Assembly (NCBI GenBank): GCA_032158295.1
Contig: CM063247.1
Location: forward strand, 23,287,876-23,351,875
Source: Pycnopodia helianthoides
Lineage: Eukaryota > Echinodermata > Asteroidea > Forcipulatida > Asteriidae
DNA length: 64,000 nt
Direction of reading: 5' to 3'
The translations under genes and the position numbers were made by a program. The notes beneath the pieces were generated by a model that was not told the DNA's origin, did no database searches, and saw nothing but the letters and a program-made list of their open reading frames with translations. Every line of letters starts with the position of its first letter. Positions within the stretch are counted from its first letter, which is position 1. This document shows positions 22,152 through 33,224 of the stretch, one piece after another.

Positions 22152-22398
22152 GAAATTTGTCCGGCTAAAAAATGATGATTTTTGAGACATTCCCGGTTTC
22201 TGTTGATCATGTCCAGCCATTGTTTTCATGAACAGCCGGACCCACAATGCATCTGACTTCTCGTTCCAAGAAGTCAGATAACAAAAGATGAAGTCAGATG
22301 CATTGTGGGTCCGGCTGTTCATGAAAACGATGGCTGGACATGATCAACGGAAACCGGGAATGTCTCAAAAATCATCATTTTTTAGCCGGACAAATTTC
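22152..22398. repeat. Near-perfect hairpin: 109-bp arms, 29-nt loop
   Basis: Arms 22152-22260 and 22290-22398 are reverse complements with very few mismatches (gaaatttgtccggct at the outer edge, ctgacttc at the inner edge). High arm identity suggests a recent inverted duplication or gene conversion. RNA from either strand would form a long hairpin. Confidence 0.9.
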
Positions 22399-22399
22399 C

Positions 22400-23870
22400 G
22401 TGAGTACAATTTCATGCCTGGTGTTACATCTTAAACATATGGAGAGGCCAGTTGGCAGTTTTGAAGGTAATTCGTTGGGTATTTCCGTCATTTTGGGGCA
22501 TTTTTGGTGTGACATCTATGATTTTTTATGAAAATGTTGCACTTCCTCAGATTATGCGCAGCTTTCGCTGGGGCGCTAGTATGACAGATAATGTCAAAAT
22601 TTCGAAAAAGGAATACAGCGCCCCAGTTACTGGGTCTAGGTGGCAACGTGCCTCTGCTCAGTTGATTTGGGTCAACAGCCCAAATCAGTTAAGTGTAGCC
22701 CTCACCTTGAGTGGCCGGTCGGCCTTGTGAGTTAGGCGATATCTCATAAAAAAAATAATAAAATAAAATAATAAAAATAATAAAAAAGATAATGTCCGGA
22801 AATCGGGCACAAGTCGACTTTTGCTTGGCGTTCATTCCTTGCTCAAAAAGACTCAATCAAAACTTACCCTCCAAATGACAGCTTGGAATTTTAACCCATT
22901 CTGTGGCCGGCTGTTCGCTAATATAATCCTAGAGTGATTTGATGTGATTTCCGATTACCCGCAGACGACGACAGACGGCAAACGGATTTTTTATAAACAA
23001 ACTAACTGCAGCACGTTTATTATTGTTGATGGTTGGTGATGGTGGGGGGGGGGGGTATGGAAATCAACGTCTGGATACCGTAATTTTGACAGCACCCGAC
23101 TATACCCCAAATCACGGGCAAAATCCGTGAGAACGCAAGTGAAACAACGTGTAAAGCAATGGGCGAGAGGGGGAGATGATACAAATGGAAACAGTTAAAT
23201 CAATAACTATAAGAAAATTCCTTTTCTCACGAAATTTGTGGGTTGTTTCCGCTTTTTCTCCCCTAAGTAGCTTCAAAACTTTCTCAATGTTTGCAAAACG
23301 ATAAAAGTAGAAGGAATTATCGTTCGGTATCTCAAAAGACGTTAGTCACACACTTTCCGGCCGTTGTGCGCGGCGGTGCGCTCTTTTTGCGCGTGCGCTG
23401 AAGACGCTATACCGCCTACAGCGTGCTACTGGTATTACGCGATTGTTTGGTGAATATTCAACGCGAGCGTACGTAAGACCCTCCGGGAAGTGTTTTTTTT
23501 TATTGGTTATAGTTGAGTCTTGGAAACCCTTAAATAAAAAATTCACGGAAATCGTTGGATTATTTCCCAAATCTAAGTTGTAAAAACGACGTTTTAACGG
23601 TTGAACCTCAATGTCCAGCATTGTAATCGGCCATTGATTGTTCATGAAGTGTTACCTTAAATTCTAGGGTGAAAATATGATTTTCTTTCATTGTCACATT
23701 GAATAGGCCTACGACACCACAAATGCTTAGAAAGTGAAAAACCAATTCGTTTACACATTTCTTATGATTTTTTCCCTAAGATCAGAAAAAGCCTGCAATC
23801 AAACGACTTTTGTACGACTCCAGTTCCCTTTGTGATACTTAACTTGATCGAGTCGCAATCAGCTGGACAA
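22400..23870. other. Mixed non-coding stretch
   Basis: Contains a repeat-like block near 22690 (gtggccggtcggccttgtga), an (AAATA)n run near 22750 and a G12 tract at 23043-23055. A relatively CG-rich segment at 23355-23480 could be a promoter, but no exon could be tied to it. Confidence 0.3.
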
Positions 23871-24600
23871 GGTTCATTTCAAGGTTCATTTATTTCCACA
23901 GTATCGAGTAAAGAAACAATCATCAGAATACAACTTAACAGTATAGATATAAAGAACATGATTAAAAAACAATTATGACACTGCAGAGGGATCCATTTTA
24001 GAAGCAGAGCTTGTAGGCAATGGTCCCTAAAGACATGCATTTGCACTGAGACAGGTAATAACAATTAGGTGAACCAAAAGGTCCGTGGTCGAGTCGAGCC
24101 ACTAAGTGGAAAAAATAGTATAATAGGTCTCAATGCACAAGCACGTACTCAAATTTTTAAGAAGATCACTTTAAAACAAACAGACGAACGGGACGGAGAT
24201 GGAACAGTGGACTAAACTAACTAAACGGCCTTGCAGGTCTGCCAGATAAAGTACTGACCGAAACTGAGTGATCACAACCCAGAGGATCCCACAGAGGGAA
24301 TAACAAGCATGGAAATGGGCAATGCGGGCGGGCGAGGATTCCCAGATGGAGACCACCCATTCCCGGTCAGCACTGAAATACCAGTTTAGATCACATTATA
24401 GTACACGTACATGCATATATGTACACTCATTCACAATAAGATTCTAAATGCGTCAGATTTAAAGACACGGTTAAAGATAAATACATTTTTGGAGACTCTA
24501 AGTTGCTCATTAAGCATGTTCCAGAGCATGGGTCCCTTATGTTTAATAGTTTTATGAGCAAGGGAAGTACGACAAACTTAACACTACATCGGCCTTTTGC
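23871..24600 (-). mobile_element. LINE 3' end (CR1/L2-like), with C-terminal reverse transcriptase ORF
   Basis: Read on the minus strand, 24431-24575 encodes HKGPMLWNMLNEQLRVSKN.. ending in TGA at 24431-24433. This is the G-P-x-L-W-N-x-L motif at the C-terminus of many LINE ORF2 proteins. The sequence below it is 3' UTR, ending at a short direct repeat caaggttcattt near 23871. It is 5'-truncated, as is usual for LINE copies. Confidence 0.6.
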
Positions 24601-25005
24601 TCATCAGTTGTTGACAAGTGGCGATATAATACATTTTACCTTCTGTACGCGAACAAATCATGTTTGGAAATGAGAATTGTAATTAATTTTATTTGCTTTG
24701 AAATTTAATTTTTTTCCGTGAATTTCATTATTTATGTCTATGAATGCCATGCTTTGGCATGGTTTGGGCATTTTGTTTACCCGTCGCTGTATGTCGTGAT
24801 TACAACGTGCGTCTTTTGCGTCATTCCTCGGATTGGTAAACAAAAACACAAACGAATCTCTCAAGAAAACACAGACTTCCAAGGCAATATGAAAAAGGTG
24901 AGCAACAAGTGACGATTGCAGAAATTCGCTGAAGAATTTAAAGAACAGTTTACATGTTGTATTCATGGCAACCGTGCCGCTACGGGTGTGTGAGTGTGTC
25001 ACATC

Positions 25006-25208
25006 TAGGCCCAATTTCATGGCTCTGCTTACCGTAAGCAAAGAATCGACGCTTGGGGAAGCAGGGAATTCTGCGCTTCCGTCAAGCGTATTTTACGGGT
25101 TAGCGGGGAATTTCGGCTTGTGCGCGTGCGTACCACGTTACTAGGCACTCTACGCTTACACAGCTAGCGCAGAAATTCGGCGGTTAGCAGAGCCATGAAA
25201 TTGGGCCC
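25006..25208. mobile_element. GGGCCCAATTTCA palindromic MITE, copy 2
   Basis: Ends ggcccaatttcatggctctg and agagccatgaaattgggccc are near-perfect inverted repeats. The inside carries gcgcttccgtcaagcg-like short palindromes. Confidence 0.75.
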
Positions 25209-25489
25209 TGGTTCCTACCATCAGGACGTTTGAGCGTGAATTTTGAAAATGTCACCACAACAGGCACTTCCAGGGTTTGTTAACTGACGTGTTTTGTAAG
25301 TTGTTTTCTTTTCTTAAAGGATATCAGTTAACTTGAAGAGTGTTGGGGAGTGCACAAATCTATATAGCCCGATGCAGAGTACCATTGAATTTCAAACTTT
25401 GCAATGGTAACACAGTCATGCAGTTTCATCATGATTGTCTGCTTCAGAGTTTGGTAATTGGGGAAAGAACCTGTGAAATCTCTCAGATA

Positions 25490-25870
25490 ATAATAATAAT
25501 AATAATAATAATGCATTTATAATGCGCCATTTATCTAGTGTACAAGACCCTATTCCGAGGCGCAGAACAAAAAACAAGACATATAAGCAGCAAAAGAGAT
25601 AAATAAGTGAGTTTTCAGCAAGTTTTTAAACAATGGAAGAGAACTACAACATCTAATGTTATTAGGTAAAGTGTTCCAAATTTTAGGTGTTTGATAGTTT
25701 TCTGTTTTAGCCTTTTTAGATCTAAGACTCTTTTTACCATAATTATGAAGTTACAAATAATGACCTTATAGCACTGATCCGACGATATGTTCCGGTAAAT
25801 ATTTGCCTCATAATCAACCCCTGTACTGTCTGGGCCCAATTTCATAAAGCTGCAGAAAATATTGCTTAAC
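25490..25870 (-). mobile_element. LINE 3' end with (TAA)n tail
   Basis: The minus strand reads PKIWNTLPNNIRCCSSLPLF.. then KNLLKTHLF, stopping at TAG 25550-25552, followed by gcgcattataaatgcatta and (TTA)n at the 3' end. W-N-x-L-P and L-K-T-H-L-F are typical of CR1/L2-type ORF2 C-termini. 5'-truncated. Confidence 0.7.
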
Positions 25871-26010
25871 ATTTTTTTTGCTAAGCAGAAATGAGCAAGA
25901 TACCAGCCACAAATGGTACATGTAACATGGTAGTTTGGCTGGTAACCTTAGTCTGTATTTTGTTGTGCTTTGCATCTTGTTGTGCTTAAGCAGCTCTATG
26001 AAGTTGGGCC
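25832..26010. mobile_element. GGGCCCAATTTCA palindromic MITE, copy 3
   Basis: Begins gggcccaatttcataaagct and ends agctctatgaagttgggcc. The core contains accagccacaaatggtacat and tttggctggtaacc. It abuts or is inserted in the LINE end at 25490-25870. The same core survives alone at 46505-46565. Confidence 0.75.
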
Positions 26011-26980
26011 GTGGTATTAAGAGAAAGCTGAACCGGCGAGCCCCGTCTAGTCCAAGCTGATTCGTACGTCCAACGGACTTCATTCAACCATGAGCAAGTT
26101 AGACCAATGGACATAAAATGAATTAATGTTAATCTCCTGAACCTGTGTAACCTTTGAAGGTACAGTCTAGTTTTATAATTTAGTGAATGCAAAACAAACA
26201 CCACTTTCAAACAGTTAATCGGCAGGGCAACTTGCTCCATGGTGGAAGGAAGGCAGGAGTTAATCCGTTGCTAATTTTAAAAAGTTAACAACTGTGCATG
26301 AAAAGTCACAGGAATCCCTTGTTCAGTATTTCCTAAAGACAAGTGGCAACAAACATGTTACAGGCTGTTGTATTATTGTAGAAAATGCATTCACAGGTAA
26401 ATGGTACAGTTTCATCTTAGAATACAAGACAGGTTTTTGAGATCAACTATACTTTTAAATTCCTGTCTTGAAGTGAACATTAAGTGGGTTGTTCTTAACA
26501 ATTCTCATTATATTCTAATGTGGCAACAGAAATTCAAATAACAGAATTTTGATTATTTTATCTTTGAGAATTGTCAATGAGCTGCCATCTCGAAACATTT
26601 CAATCAAAATATGTCCCATAATTTCTCTCTGCCCTGAACCAGTTGTATTTCATTATTACTATTTATTGTTGATAATAAATAAAATTGCAATCACAGCTGT
26701 GAAACGATAGGCATATACATTTATGTAGCGTTTCCCCTATCCGATTGACTTTCCTATGGTGGACAACAACTAAAAGGCCTTTTTTGAAATACAGATCCAA
26801 GATGACTGATAGTAAGATACATGTAATGCATAAGACTATCAACAACAAAAAAGGGCAAACTGATCTATTTTTTAAACTATGATTCAGGATAGCATGGTTC
26901 AGAATAGCATGTTTTGTTATTCATCGTAAATATGATATATAGATGGCAGTCATTAAATGAAAAGGTTACGAAGATCTCTG
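26011..26980. other. Non-coding stretch
   Basis: AT-rich, without recognisable exons or terminal repeats. Confidence 0.35.
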
Positions 26981-26984
26981 ATGT

Positions 26985-27060
26985 AGAGCTTGGCAGCCCA
27001 GATACAATGGTACAGTAACCCAAATGTTGTGAGTTCAAATCCTGACCAAGATTTTTGTTT
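26985..27060 (+). mobile_element. tRNA-like sequence, probably SINE-derived
   Basis: The box B-like gagttcaaatcctgacc, with outer cttgg and ccaag able to pair, resembles a degraded tRNA of about 65 nt. A clear box A and cloverleaf arms are lacking. Confidence 0.3.
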
Positions 27061-28213
27061 TGTGGTTGGTCATGTTCTACACAACAATGTGAAATCTCTA
27101 ATAAATTGTATATTATTATTTCTTCCAGTGTTGAGTCTTCCTGTCACTAAGGCGTGACCACACCATGGGTCATTTTAGTTGCTAAGCTTTTTCTAACAGC
27201 TAATTCATTTTAACTTTGAAAGCAAAAAGAATCCACAAAGATTTCATTTGAAAGCTTTCTCCTACCTTTAAACTGGAATGCTATGGGAATAAATTCTTGT
27301 GGTACATTAATTGAAAACACGATACAGTCATTCTGTGCATTACTAAATAATAATTTTGGAACTTATTCATAACGTCTATAATAAATTAACAACAGTGTTT
27401 CTGTTGTTGATAAATTGTAAAATATTATTGCAATATTTCTTTCTGAACAAATTTTTGATCTCAAAATTTGCATCGTTTACTTTAGTAATGATTTTTTTTT
27501 CTTAAAAGTAAATATTCAACATTTTTCCAAATAATACTGTGCAGTGAGTACCATCATTGTCATTTTGAAACCAGAATTTCCACATCTCTCCTAACCAGTT
27601 GAGGCCATGTCTGTCTTAATCTATACTGCTTTCCTTATTTTAAAGTTTCCCAAGTTGCTATTTTTCTTTGAAATAAAAAGGAACAAATAAAGATAGGGTC
27701 ATAGATTGTTTTTTGTCACTGTAATGCTGATTTATAGGCAAAGCTATAAAGAAAGAAACAATAAAAGTCACAAGTGAAAGTTTCAGCTGAACACAGGGTC
27801 TACTTGCCCAGAACAGCAACAAAACTGTTGCAGTATTTTCAAAAGAAAGACAAATCCATCTATGTCTAGGGAGGTGACAGCGGGTACCAAACGCATCTCT
27901 GGCCACAGTCTTCGCAAACAACCCTAACAAATCTAAGAAACGAATCGTGCATGAATCATGTCTCAGATTCAAATGTTTTGGGATGAAAAATTGTCCAAAC
28001 CCTATTACTTCAAAGGGAATCCTTTCTCAAAGTAGTTTATACTATCAACAGCTGCAGTGCTTCACACAAATTATAAGTTGTCTTGGTCCTTAATTTTGGA
28101 AGTACTTACCGTTTTTATGGTCATTAATTAACTTCATTAAAAGTTATTACCAATCTATGACCCTAAGTTAAAAGGGACTATGAAGAGAATAGATTTGCAA
28201 AATTATGCAAATT
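27061..28213. other. Non-coding stretch with one weak minus-strand ORF
   Basis: A minus-strand frame near 27790-27930 is open for about 45 codons but shows no family motif. Otherwise AT-rich. Confidence 0.3.
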
Positions 28214-28217
28214 TTAA

Positions 28218-28602
28218 AGGAACATTACAGAATTGGTAAGAAACAAACTTGTAAAATATACTTTTTGATCACAGATTTACATAAAACTTACACGGTCTAA
28301 TGATGATGATAGTAGAAAACATCCCTTGAAATATTTCTGTCTGAAATGCCATATTTGATGAGAAATGAATGAACTAATTTTCCGATTGGAGTTTATCGCT
28401 CAGTGAGCGTTTTATTCATTTGTTGAATCTATTGATTTCATGCAAATGTGTAATCGGTTTTTCACTATTTTCTCGTGACCCAGATGGCTGATCGATCTCA
28501 AACTTCTACAAGTTTGTCAGTTTATGTATATGGTGGATTACATAAAGTGCTTACACTGTCAGCAACTGTTTTGTTCGCAAAAAACAATTCTGTAATGTTC
28601 CT
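28218..28602. mobile_element. piggyBac-type MITE family A, copy 1 (TTAA-flanked)
   Basis: 385 bp bounded by TTAA at 28214-28217 and 28603-28606. Ends AGGAACATTACAGAATTG and CAATTCTGTAATGTTCCT are perfect inverted repeats. A second copy is at 33817-34192. No ORF. Confidence 0.85.
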
Positions 28603-28689
28603 TTAAGGGTAATAAAAATTTAAAAAACTTACAATTTATGTCAACTTTTTTGAAATATCAATTGAAAATAATTTTATGTCACTAATGCA

Positions 28690-28866
28690 CTGCTTAAGTC
28701 TCACGACCTCCATGGAAACCTCGCTCTGTTTGAGAATGATGTACAGTTGTGTGTCGTCGGCATACATAACATGTTGGATACCTTGATAGGCATTTATGAC
28801 ATCACTTGGGGACCAGTGTACAAGATGAAATCAAGTGGCCCCATGACAGATCCTTGAGGCACGCCC
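28690..28866 (-). mobile_element. LINE reverse transcriptase core fragment
   Basis: The minus strand reads GVPQGSVMGPLDFILY, then, after a frameshift, YADDTQLYIILKQS. These are the conserved G-V-P-Q-G-S-x-x-G-P and catalytic Y-A-D-D motifs of CR1/jockey-type LINE reverse transcriptases. Some residues between the motifs are missing, so it is dead. It lies in the 3' UTR region of the ELL-like gene, in the same orientation. Confidence 0.8.
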
Positions 28867-28925
28867 CATGATGTGATAGACTTAGTGATTGAACCCACTG
28901 TGAAAAACTGGTTTCATTTCATGTC

Positions 28926-29042
28926 CTATGTCGTCGTTCCGTGTTGTCTAGAATTATCATAGGCTGCTAACAAACTCTTGACATGCGCTAATTTCTCGTG
29001 GAGCTCACATCGTCTCGATTCCTTCTTGACATAATCTTTGTC
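28926..29042 (-). CDS. ELL: ELL-like elongation factor, last exon (end of occludin/ELL domain)
   Basis: Acceptor tcccccttgtgtag, then 38 codons and TAG at 28926-28928. The frame contains KESRRCELHEKLAHVKSLL and AAYD, the C-terminal helix of the occludin/ELL domain (family pattern C-E-x-L-H-x-K-L-x-H-I-K-x-L-I). A short polar tail follows, as in ELL proteins, which end soon after this domain. ELL suppresses pausing by RNA polymerase II and belongs to super and little elongation complexes in the nucleus. Entry is phase 0, but the upstream exon exits in phase 1, and about 13 residues expected between them are absent. A small intervening exon of about 38 nt was not found. Confidence 0.8.
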   Translation of the reverse strand, partial: DKDYVKKESRRCELHEKLAHVKSLLAAYDNSRQHGTTT

Positions 29043-29142
29043 CTACACAAGGGGGAGGGAGAAGTAACTATTAATTAGTCAAGCCTTAACGAAGCTCATT
29101 ATTTATGGTTAAAAAATGAGTCGGTGAAAGTTGAAGTGAACA

Positions 29143-29330
29143 GGGCCCAATTTCAGAAAATACTGCTTAGCAAATTTCGTTGCGTGGCAAATTTCGTTGC
29201 TTAGCAAAATACGAGCTGGGAACCAGTGGCAACAATCTAAACTCTTTGGCTGGTAACCTGTTTCTGCTAAGCAAGATTTTTCGTGCTTAGCGAGTTTTTT
29301 GTGCTTACAAGCTTTATGAAATTTGGCCCA
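29143..29330. mobile_element. GGGCCCAATTTCA palindromic MITE, copy 4
   Basis: Starts gggcccaatttcagaaaata and ends agctttatgaaatttggccc, within the ELL intron. The inside repeats gcttagcaaatttcgttgc. Confidence 0.7.
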
Positions 29331-29337
29331 GGGTCTA

Positions 29338-29457
29338 ACCCCATGGCTCTGCTCACCGCTAAGTTCTGCACTTCAGGCGCCCTGTAAACATACAATTCTA
29401 TGGGCTGTAACTGTAAGCGCAGAATATGCGGTTAGCAAAGCCATGAAAGTGGGCCCC
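29338..29457. mobile_element. GGGCCCAATTTCA palindromic MITE, copy 5 (truncated)
   Basis: Begins catggctctgctcaccgcta and ends agccatgaaagtgggcccc. It lies directly beside copy 4, so the two may derive from one nested event. Confidence 0.55.
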
Positions 29458-29832
29458 AGTTAAGTTTATTGTACTGTACCCAATTGAAGATAGAATTGAT
29501 TTTGAGTTCATTGGTTGGGAATGAGCTATTGCAATTGATTAGTGAGTTCTTCAGTCCTCAAAATTTAGAACATTACTGTGCAGCTGTGAATCTACAGTGT
29601 ATGGACTAAGCGAGCGGAATGACTGTACATCCTTCAGGGAATGATTTCATTGTGCAGTTTTGCAAACCAAAATATTTAAACTGAGCATGTTTTGAGCACA
29701 CTGAATGCTAATAATGAACAGCAAATTAATTTTGAGTAGCATTTGACACACTCTGTATCGCATTTTGTTACGCTGTACAAGGGAAAACGTTCACCGCCAG
29801 TGAAAGTTAGAATTGTCCAGAATAAAACCTAC

Positions 29833-30029
29833 CGCCTGAATCTTGGAGCTTGATCTTCTGATATTCCTCACTGCCTTCTGATGCGTTATGGAGTTGTTCT
29901 TTCAGCTTGGTGAACTTGAGCCTGACTCCCTCTACGCAGGAATGCAACTTCTTATACTCAGGGTAGTCTCTGTTGAACACATCTTTGTAGCGTTGTTTCT
30001 GCTCATGGGAGGTGATTGTTGTGAATTTG
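29833..30029 (-). CDS. ELL: ELL-like elongation factor, exon with first part of the occludin/ELL domain
   Basis: The minus strand has acceptor gcttacccccag, then 197 nt, then donor GTAGGT. The frame reads ITSHEQKQRYKDVFNRDYPE, then YKKLHSCVEGV, KFTKLKEQL and EYQKI. This fits the start of the occludin/ELL domain (S-Y-E-Q-R-Q-R-Y-K-D-D-F ... Y-x-E-Y-x-x-L-H ... K-F-x-x-L). Entry is phase 2, exit phase 1. Exons for the ELL N-terminal domain and the disordered middle must lie upstream, at higher coordinates, and were not recognised. Occludin/tricellulin share this domain, but the short C-terminal tail in the next exon favours ELL. Confidence 0.85.
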
Positions 30030-30284
30030 CTGGGGGTAAGCAAACGAGAAAGAAAACCACCTTTTATTGATTCATTCAGTTAGCTCTGTTTCCACTACAG
30101 GAGCAAACTCTAGGGGCAAATGTCACTGGGATGCAATTTCTAATCTCTGCTCACTTTGATAACAACATTGCCTAGTTTTCAATCCTTCATAGATTTTGGG
30201 CAGGTTTGACCCAAAACTTTCAATTTAAATAGTAAATAGCTATTTTTATAGATTCAAGAAAGTTATAAGCTTTCATTTATTATT

Positions 30285-30490
30285 AGTATTATTATTTTAT
30301 TTGCCATAAAAAACAGTACATAACAAAATACAAGACAATATACCCCAAGATGGGCGAGGGACAGCAAAAGCAAATACATACTATGATCCGTAGATCTGTT
30401 GCCCCACATCTGGGGTACACAAAAATATAAATGTAGACTATTTTTTTACAGAAGGTAAAAATAATAACAGGACAATAAACATATTACAGG
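30285..30490 (-). mobile_element. LINE 3' UTR-like tail
   Basis: (ATT)n followed by tttatttgccataaaaaaca and acaaaatacaagaca, reading as the poly(A)-like end of an element transcribed from the minus strand. A related tail occurs at 47280-47420. No ORF remains. Confidence 0.4.
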
Positions 30491-30841
30491 TAATGCAGGT
30501 ATTGCAAAAAATCACCCACCAACGCTAAGTGGTAGTTATTTAAAAACTAAAAATGAAGTATTGTCGGGATCTAGAGTATGAAATAAAAGAGGTGACCACT
30601 GAAGAGTCTGTGACCAGACCAACAGGCTGGAGAACAGTGAGAGAGATTGTTTTTGTCTCCATGTGTTTTACATGGGCCATTACAACTATTAAAGGATTAG
30701 GGCCTACGGTGTGCTCTGGGCATACACAAAAGAAGTTCACTCGATTCCTTTACAATAATTACATAACGCTTGTGGCGTTTGGTTCTCCCTAGCTAAGGTA
30801 GAAAGTCTATTGTGAATATTCACAGTTGACATTCCAACAAC

Positions 30842-30947
30842 TATAGCCTGCCCAATATGGGGCAGGGGTCCCCCCCCCCAATGTTCCCATACTATAACAC
30901 ACTATTGTCCTCTTGTATATAGAACTCCCCTCCCGCCCCCCCCCAAG
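30842..30947. mobile_element. Partial MITE with GCCTGCCC.ATATGGGGCAG end
   Basis: Shares gcctgcccaatatggggcag and aatgttcccatactataaca with the complete copy at 32860-33048 but lacks the other end. The 460-bp tandem array starts where it breaks off. Confidence 0.55.
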
Positions 30948-32230
30948 GGGATTTTTGTACACAGTGCTGTTCGAGAGAGAAATGTAGTGTATGCACGGTC
31001 AAATCACCCTCAAATCAATGCTGGATTTTTACAAGTTTTATACCATTGGAAAGCCCGTCCCAAGGCTTTAGATTCAAACTAATTACGAGGCTGTGACGAT
31101 TTTGTAAGCAACACAAGCGGCCAGAGAGTAGGCTAATACAATAGAAACTAAGTAAGAAGGGCTGCGTATTGAAACCAGCAAGGAATATACTGCCGAATAA
31201 TGGCTGGAAACAAATTCGGAGTTAAGTCAGAGTAAAACTCATGAACTAAGCGTGCTAGAGAGACGAAATTTGTACCTGAAACTTCATTGCATAGTCCTGC
31301 GTCCGAAAATTATTTTGTAATGGCTACTTTCTGCCATTTTCAAACTGGAAACTACCTGCAAGTGACAAACTCCGAATGTTCCGCATGTTCCGCAAACGCA
31401 TGTCTGACGGGATTTTTGTACACAGTGATGTTCGAGAGAGAAATATAGTGTATGCACGGTCAAATCACCCTCAAATCAATGCTGGATTTTTACAAGTTTT
31501 TTACCATTGGAAAGCCCGCCTCAAGAGCTCTAGATTCAAACTAATTATAAGGAAGTGGCGATTTTGTAAGTGACGCGGGTGGCCAGAGAGTAGGGCTAAT
31601 ACATTAGAAAATAAGCAAAGAATGGCTGCGTATTAAAATCAAGCAATGAATATACTGCCGAATAATGGCTGGAAACAAATTCGGAGTTAAGTTTGTGTAT
31701 AACTCATGAAATAAGCATGCTAAAAAGACAAAATTTGTACCAGAATCTTCCTTGCACAGTTCTGCATCCGAATTTTAACATTTTTTGGGGCTACTGTTTG
31801 CCATCTTCATACCGGAAATTACCGGCAAGTGACGATAGTCCGAATGTTCCACAAACGCATGTCTAACGGGATTTTTGTACACAGTGCTGTTCGAGAGAGA
31901 AATATAGTGTGTGCACGGTCAAATCACCCTCAAATCGATGCTGGATTTTTACAAGTTGTATATCATTAGAAAGCCCGTCTCAAGGGCTCTATAGATTTAA
32001 ACTAATTATGAGACTGTGACAATTTTGTAAGCGACGCGAGTGGCCAGAGAGTAGGGCTATTACATGAGAAACTAAGCAAAGAAGGGCTGCATATTAAAAC
32101 CAGCAAGGAATATACTGCCGAATAATGGTTGGAAACAAATTCGGAGTTTAATAAGATTGAGTTCAACTCATGAACTAAACAAACTAGAGAACCAAAAATT
32201 GTACCCGTTCCTTACTTGGGTCTTCTTGCA
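30948..32230. repeat. 460-bp tandem repeat, about 2.8 copies
   Basis: Units start with gggatttttgtacacagtg at 30948, 31409 and 31868, a spacing of 461 and 459 bp. Each carries gagagaaatatagtgtatgc, then acggtcaaatcaccctcaaa, then atactgccgaataatgg. Copies differ by point changes throughout. It has the size and organisation of a satellite seed. No stable ORF. Confidence 0.9.
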
Positions 32231-32859
32231 TCCTGTTACGTGCTGAAAAGCACGACAGCGAAATTTGTGTGAAACGGGACAAGAACAAAGACCTTGCAAG
32301 TAAAAGCCCAAAAGCAGTCAATGAAATACAATCAGAATGACATTTAATACATAAGCCAATAAGCAGAACAATGAGTTAGAGCAACATTAATAATGGTAAA
32401 GCCACATAAGTTACAAAGCAGTTAATAAAGCAGTATTAAAGCAAAACAGAGGCGAAAATAAATGGTAAGCCGGCAAAGATAAGTTTAAGCAATTAAGGTT
32501 CGGCTGAGTAATATTTACTTTAAGGAGGCTAAAGAATATGCCCCCGCCCAGTCCCCTAACAAGATTTTATAAAGTGCAGACGTTAGGCCCACGGTATCTC
32601 CAACAACAGCCCACTCCAGATCAGCCCACAGTCACAGGTAGTTGGGTAGACGTTGACCCGGGAGTATAGTTTAGGGAGCCACGACAGTCCAGCAGCACCG
32701 TCACTCTTGGCCACGATCCATGGGTGGAGAGGTAGAAAGCCGTCGAAGACAGAGGAGATGCGGGCCCAACGCAGCACCATACGGGTTGTACAAGGTGTAT
32801 GTCTGCATATGGGCACTAACTGAGGCCCACACAAAAGGTGGTCAAGCCTTTTAAACACA
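32231..32859. other. Unassigned stretch, partly repeat-like
   Basis: A minus-strand ORF (32583-32858) covers a GC-richer block with no family motif. A TATA-like tttataaa lies at 32567-32574. Probably mobile-element debris. Confidence 0.3.
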
Positions 32860-33048
32860 GCCTGCCCGATATGGGGCAGAGGGTATGTGTGTACCCCCCC
32901 CCCAATGTTCCCATACTATAACACACTATTTTCCTCTTGTATAGAACCCCCCCCCCTAAAATCCTCAAAAAATTCCTGAGATTCCAAGCACACAATGTAG
33001 ACACAATTGGGGGGGGGTACCCTCTGCCCCATATCGAGCACCAATTGC
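32860..33048. mobile_element. MITE with CCTGCCCGATATGGGGCAGA inverted ends
   Basis: The start cctgcccgatatggggcaga with gggta is the inverted repeat of the end taccctctgccccatatcga. G- and C-runs lie just inside each end. Confidence 0.65.
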
Positions 33049-33224
33049 TTTTAAAAGTACTCACCTGCGCGTAGCCATGAATAACATTCCAGAAAAGAAG
33101 AGTAACAAGTGGGGAGGGAAGTTAGTAAGGAATGGGGTCGTAACAATTGTATGTGAGCCACATTTAATTAGGGCATTGAAACCATTTTTTGTTTTTGATG
33201 GGAAATTATATTTTACATAAACAT

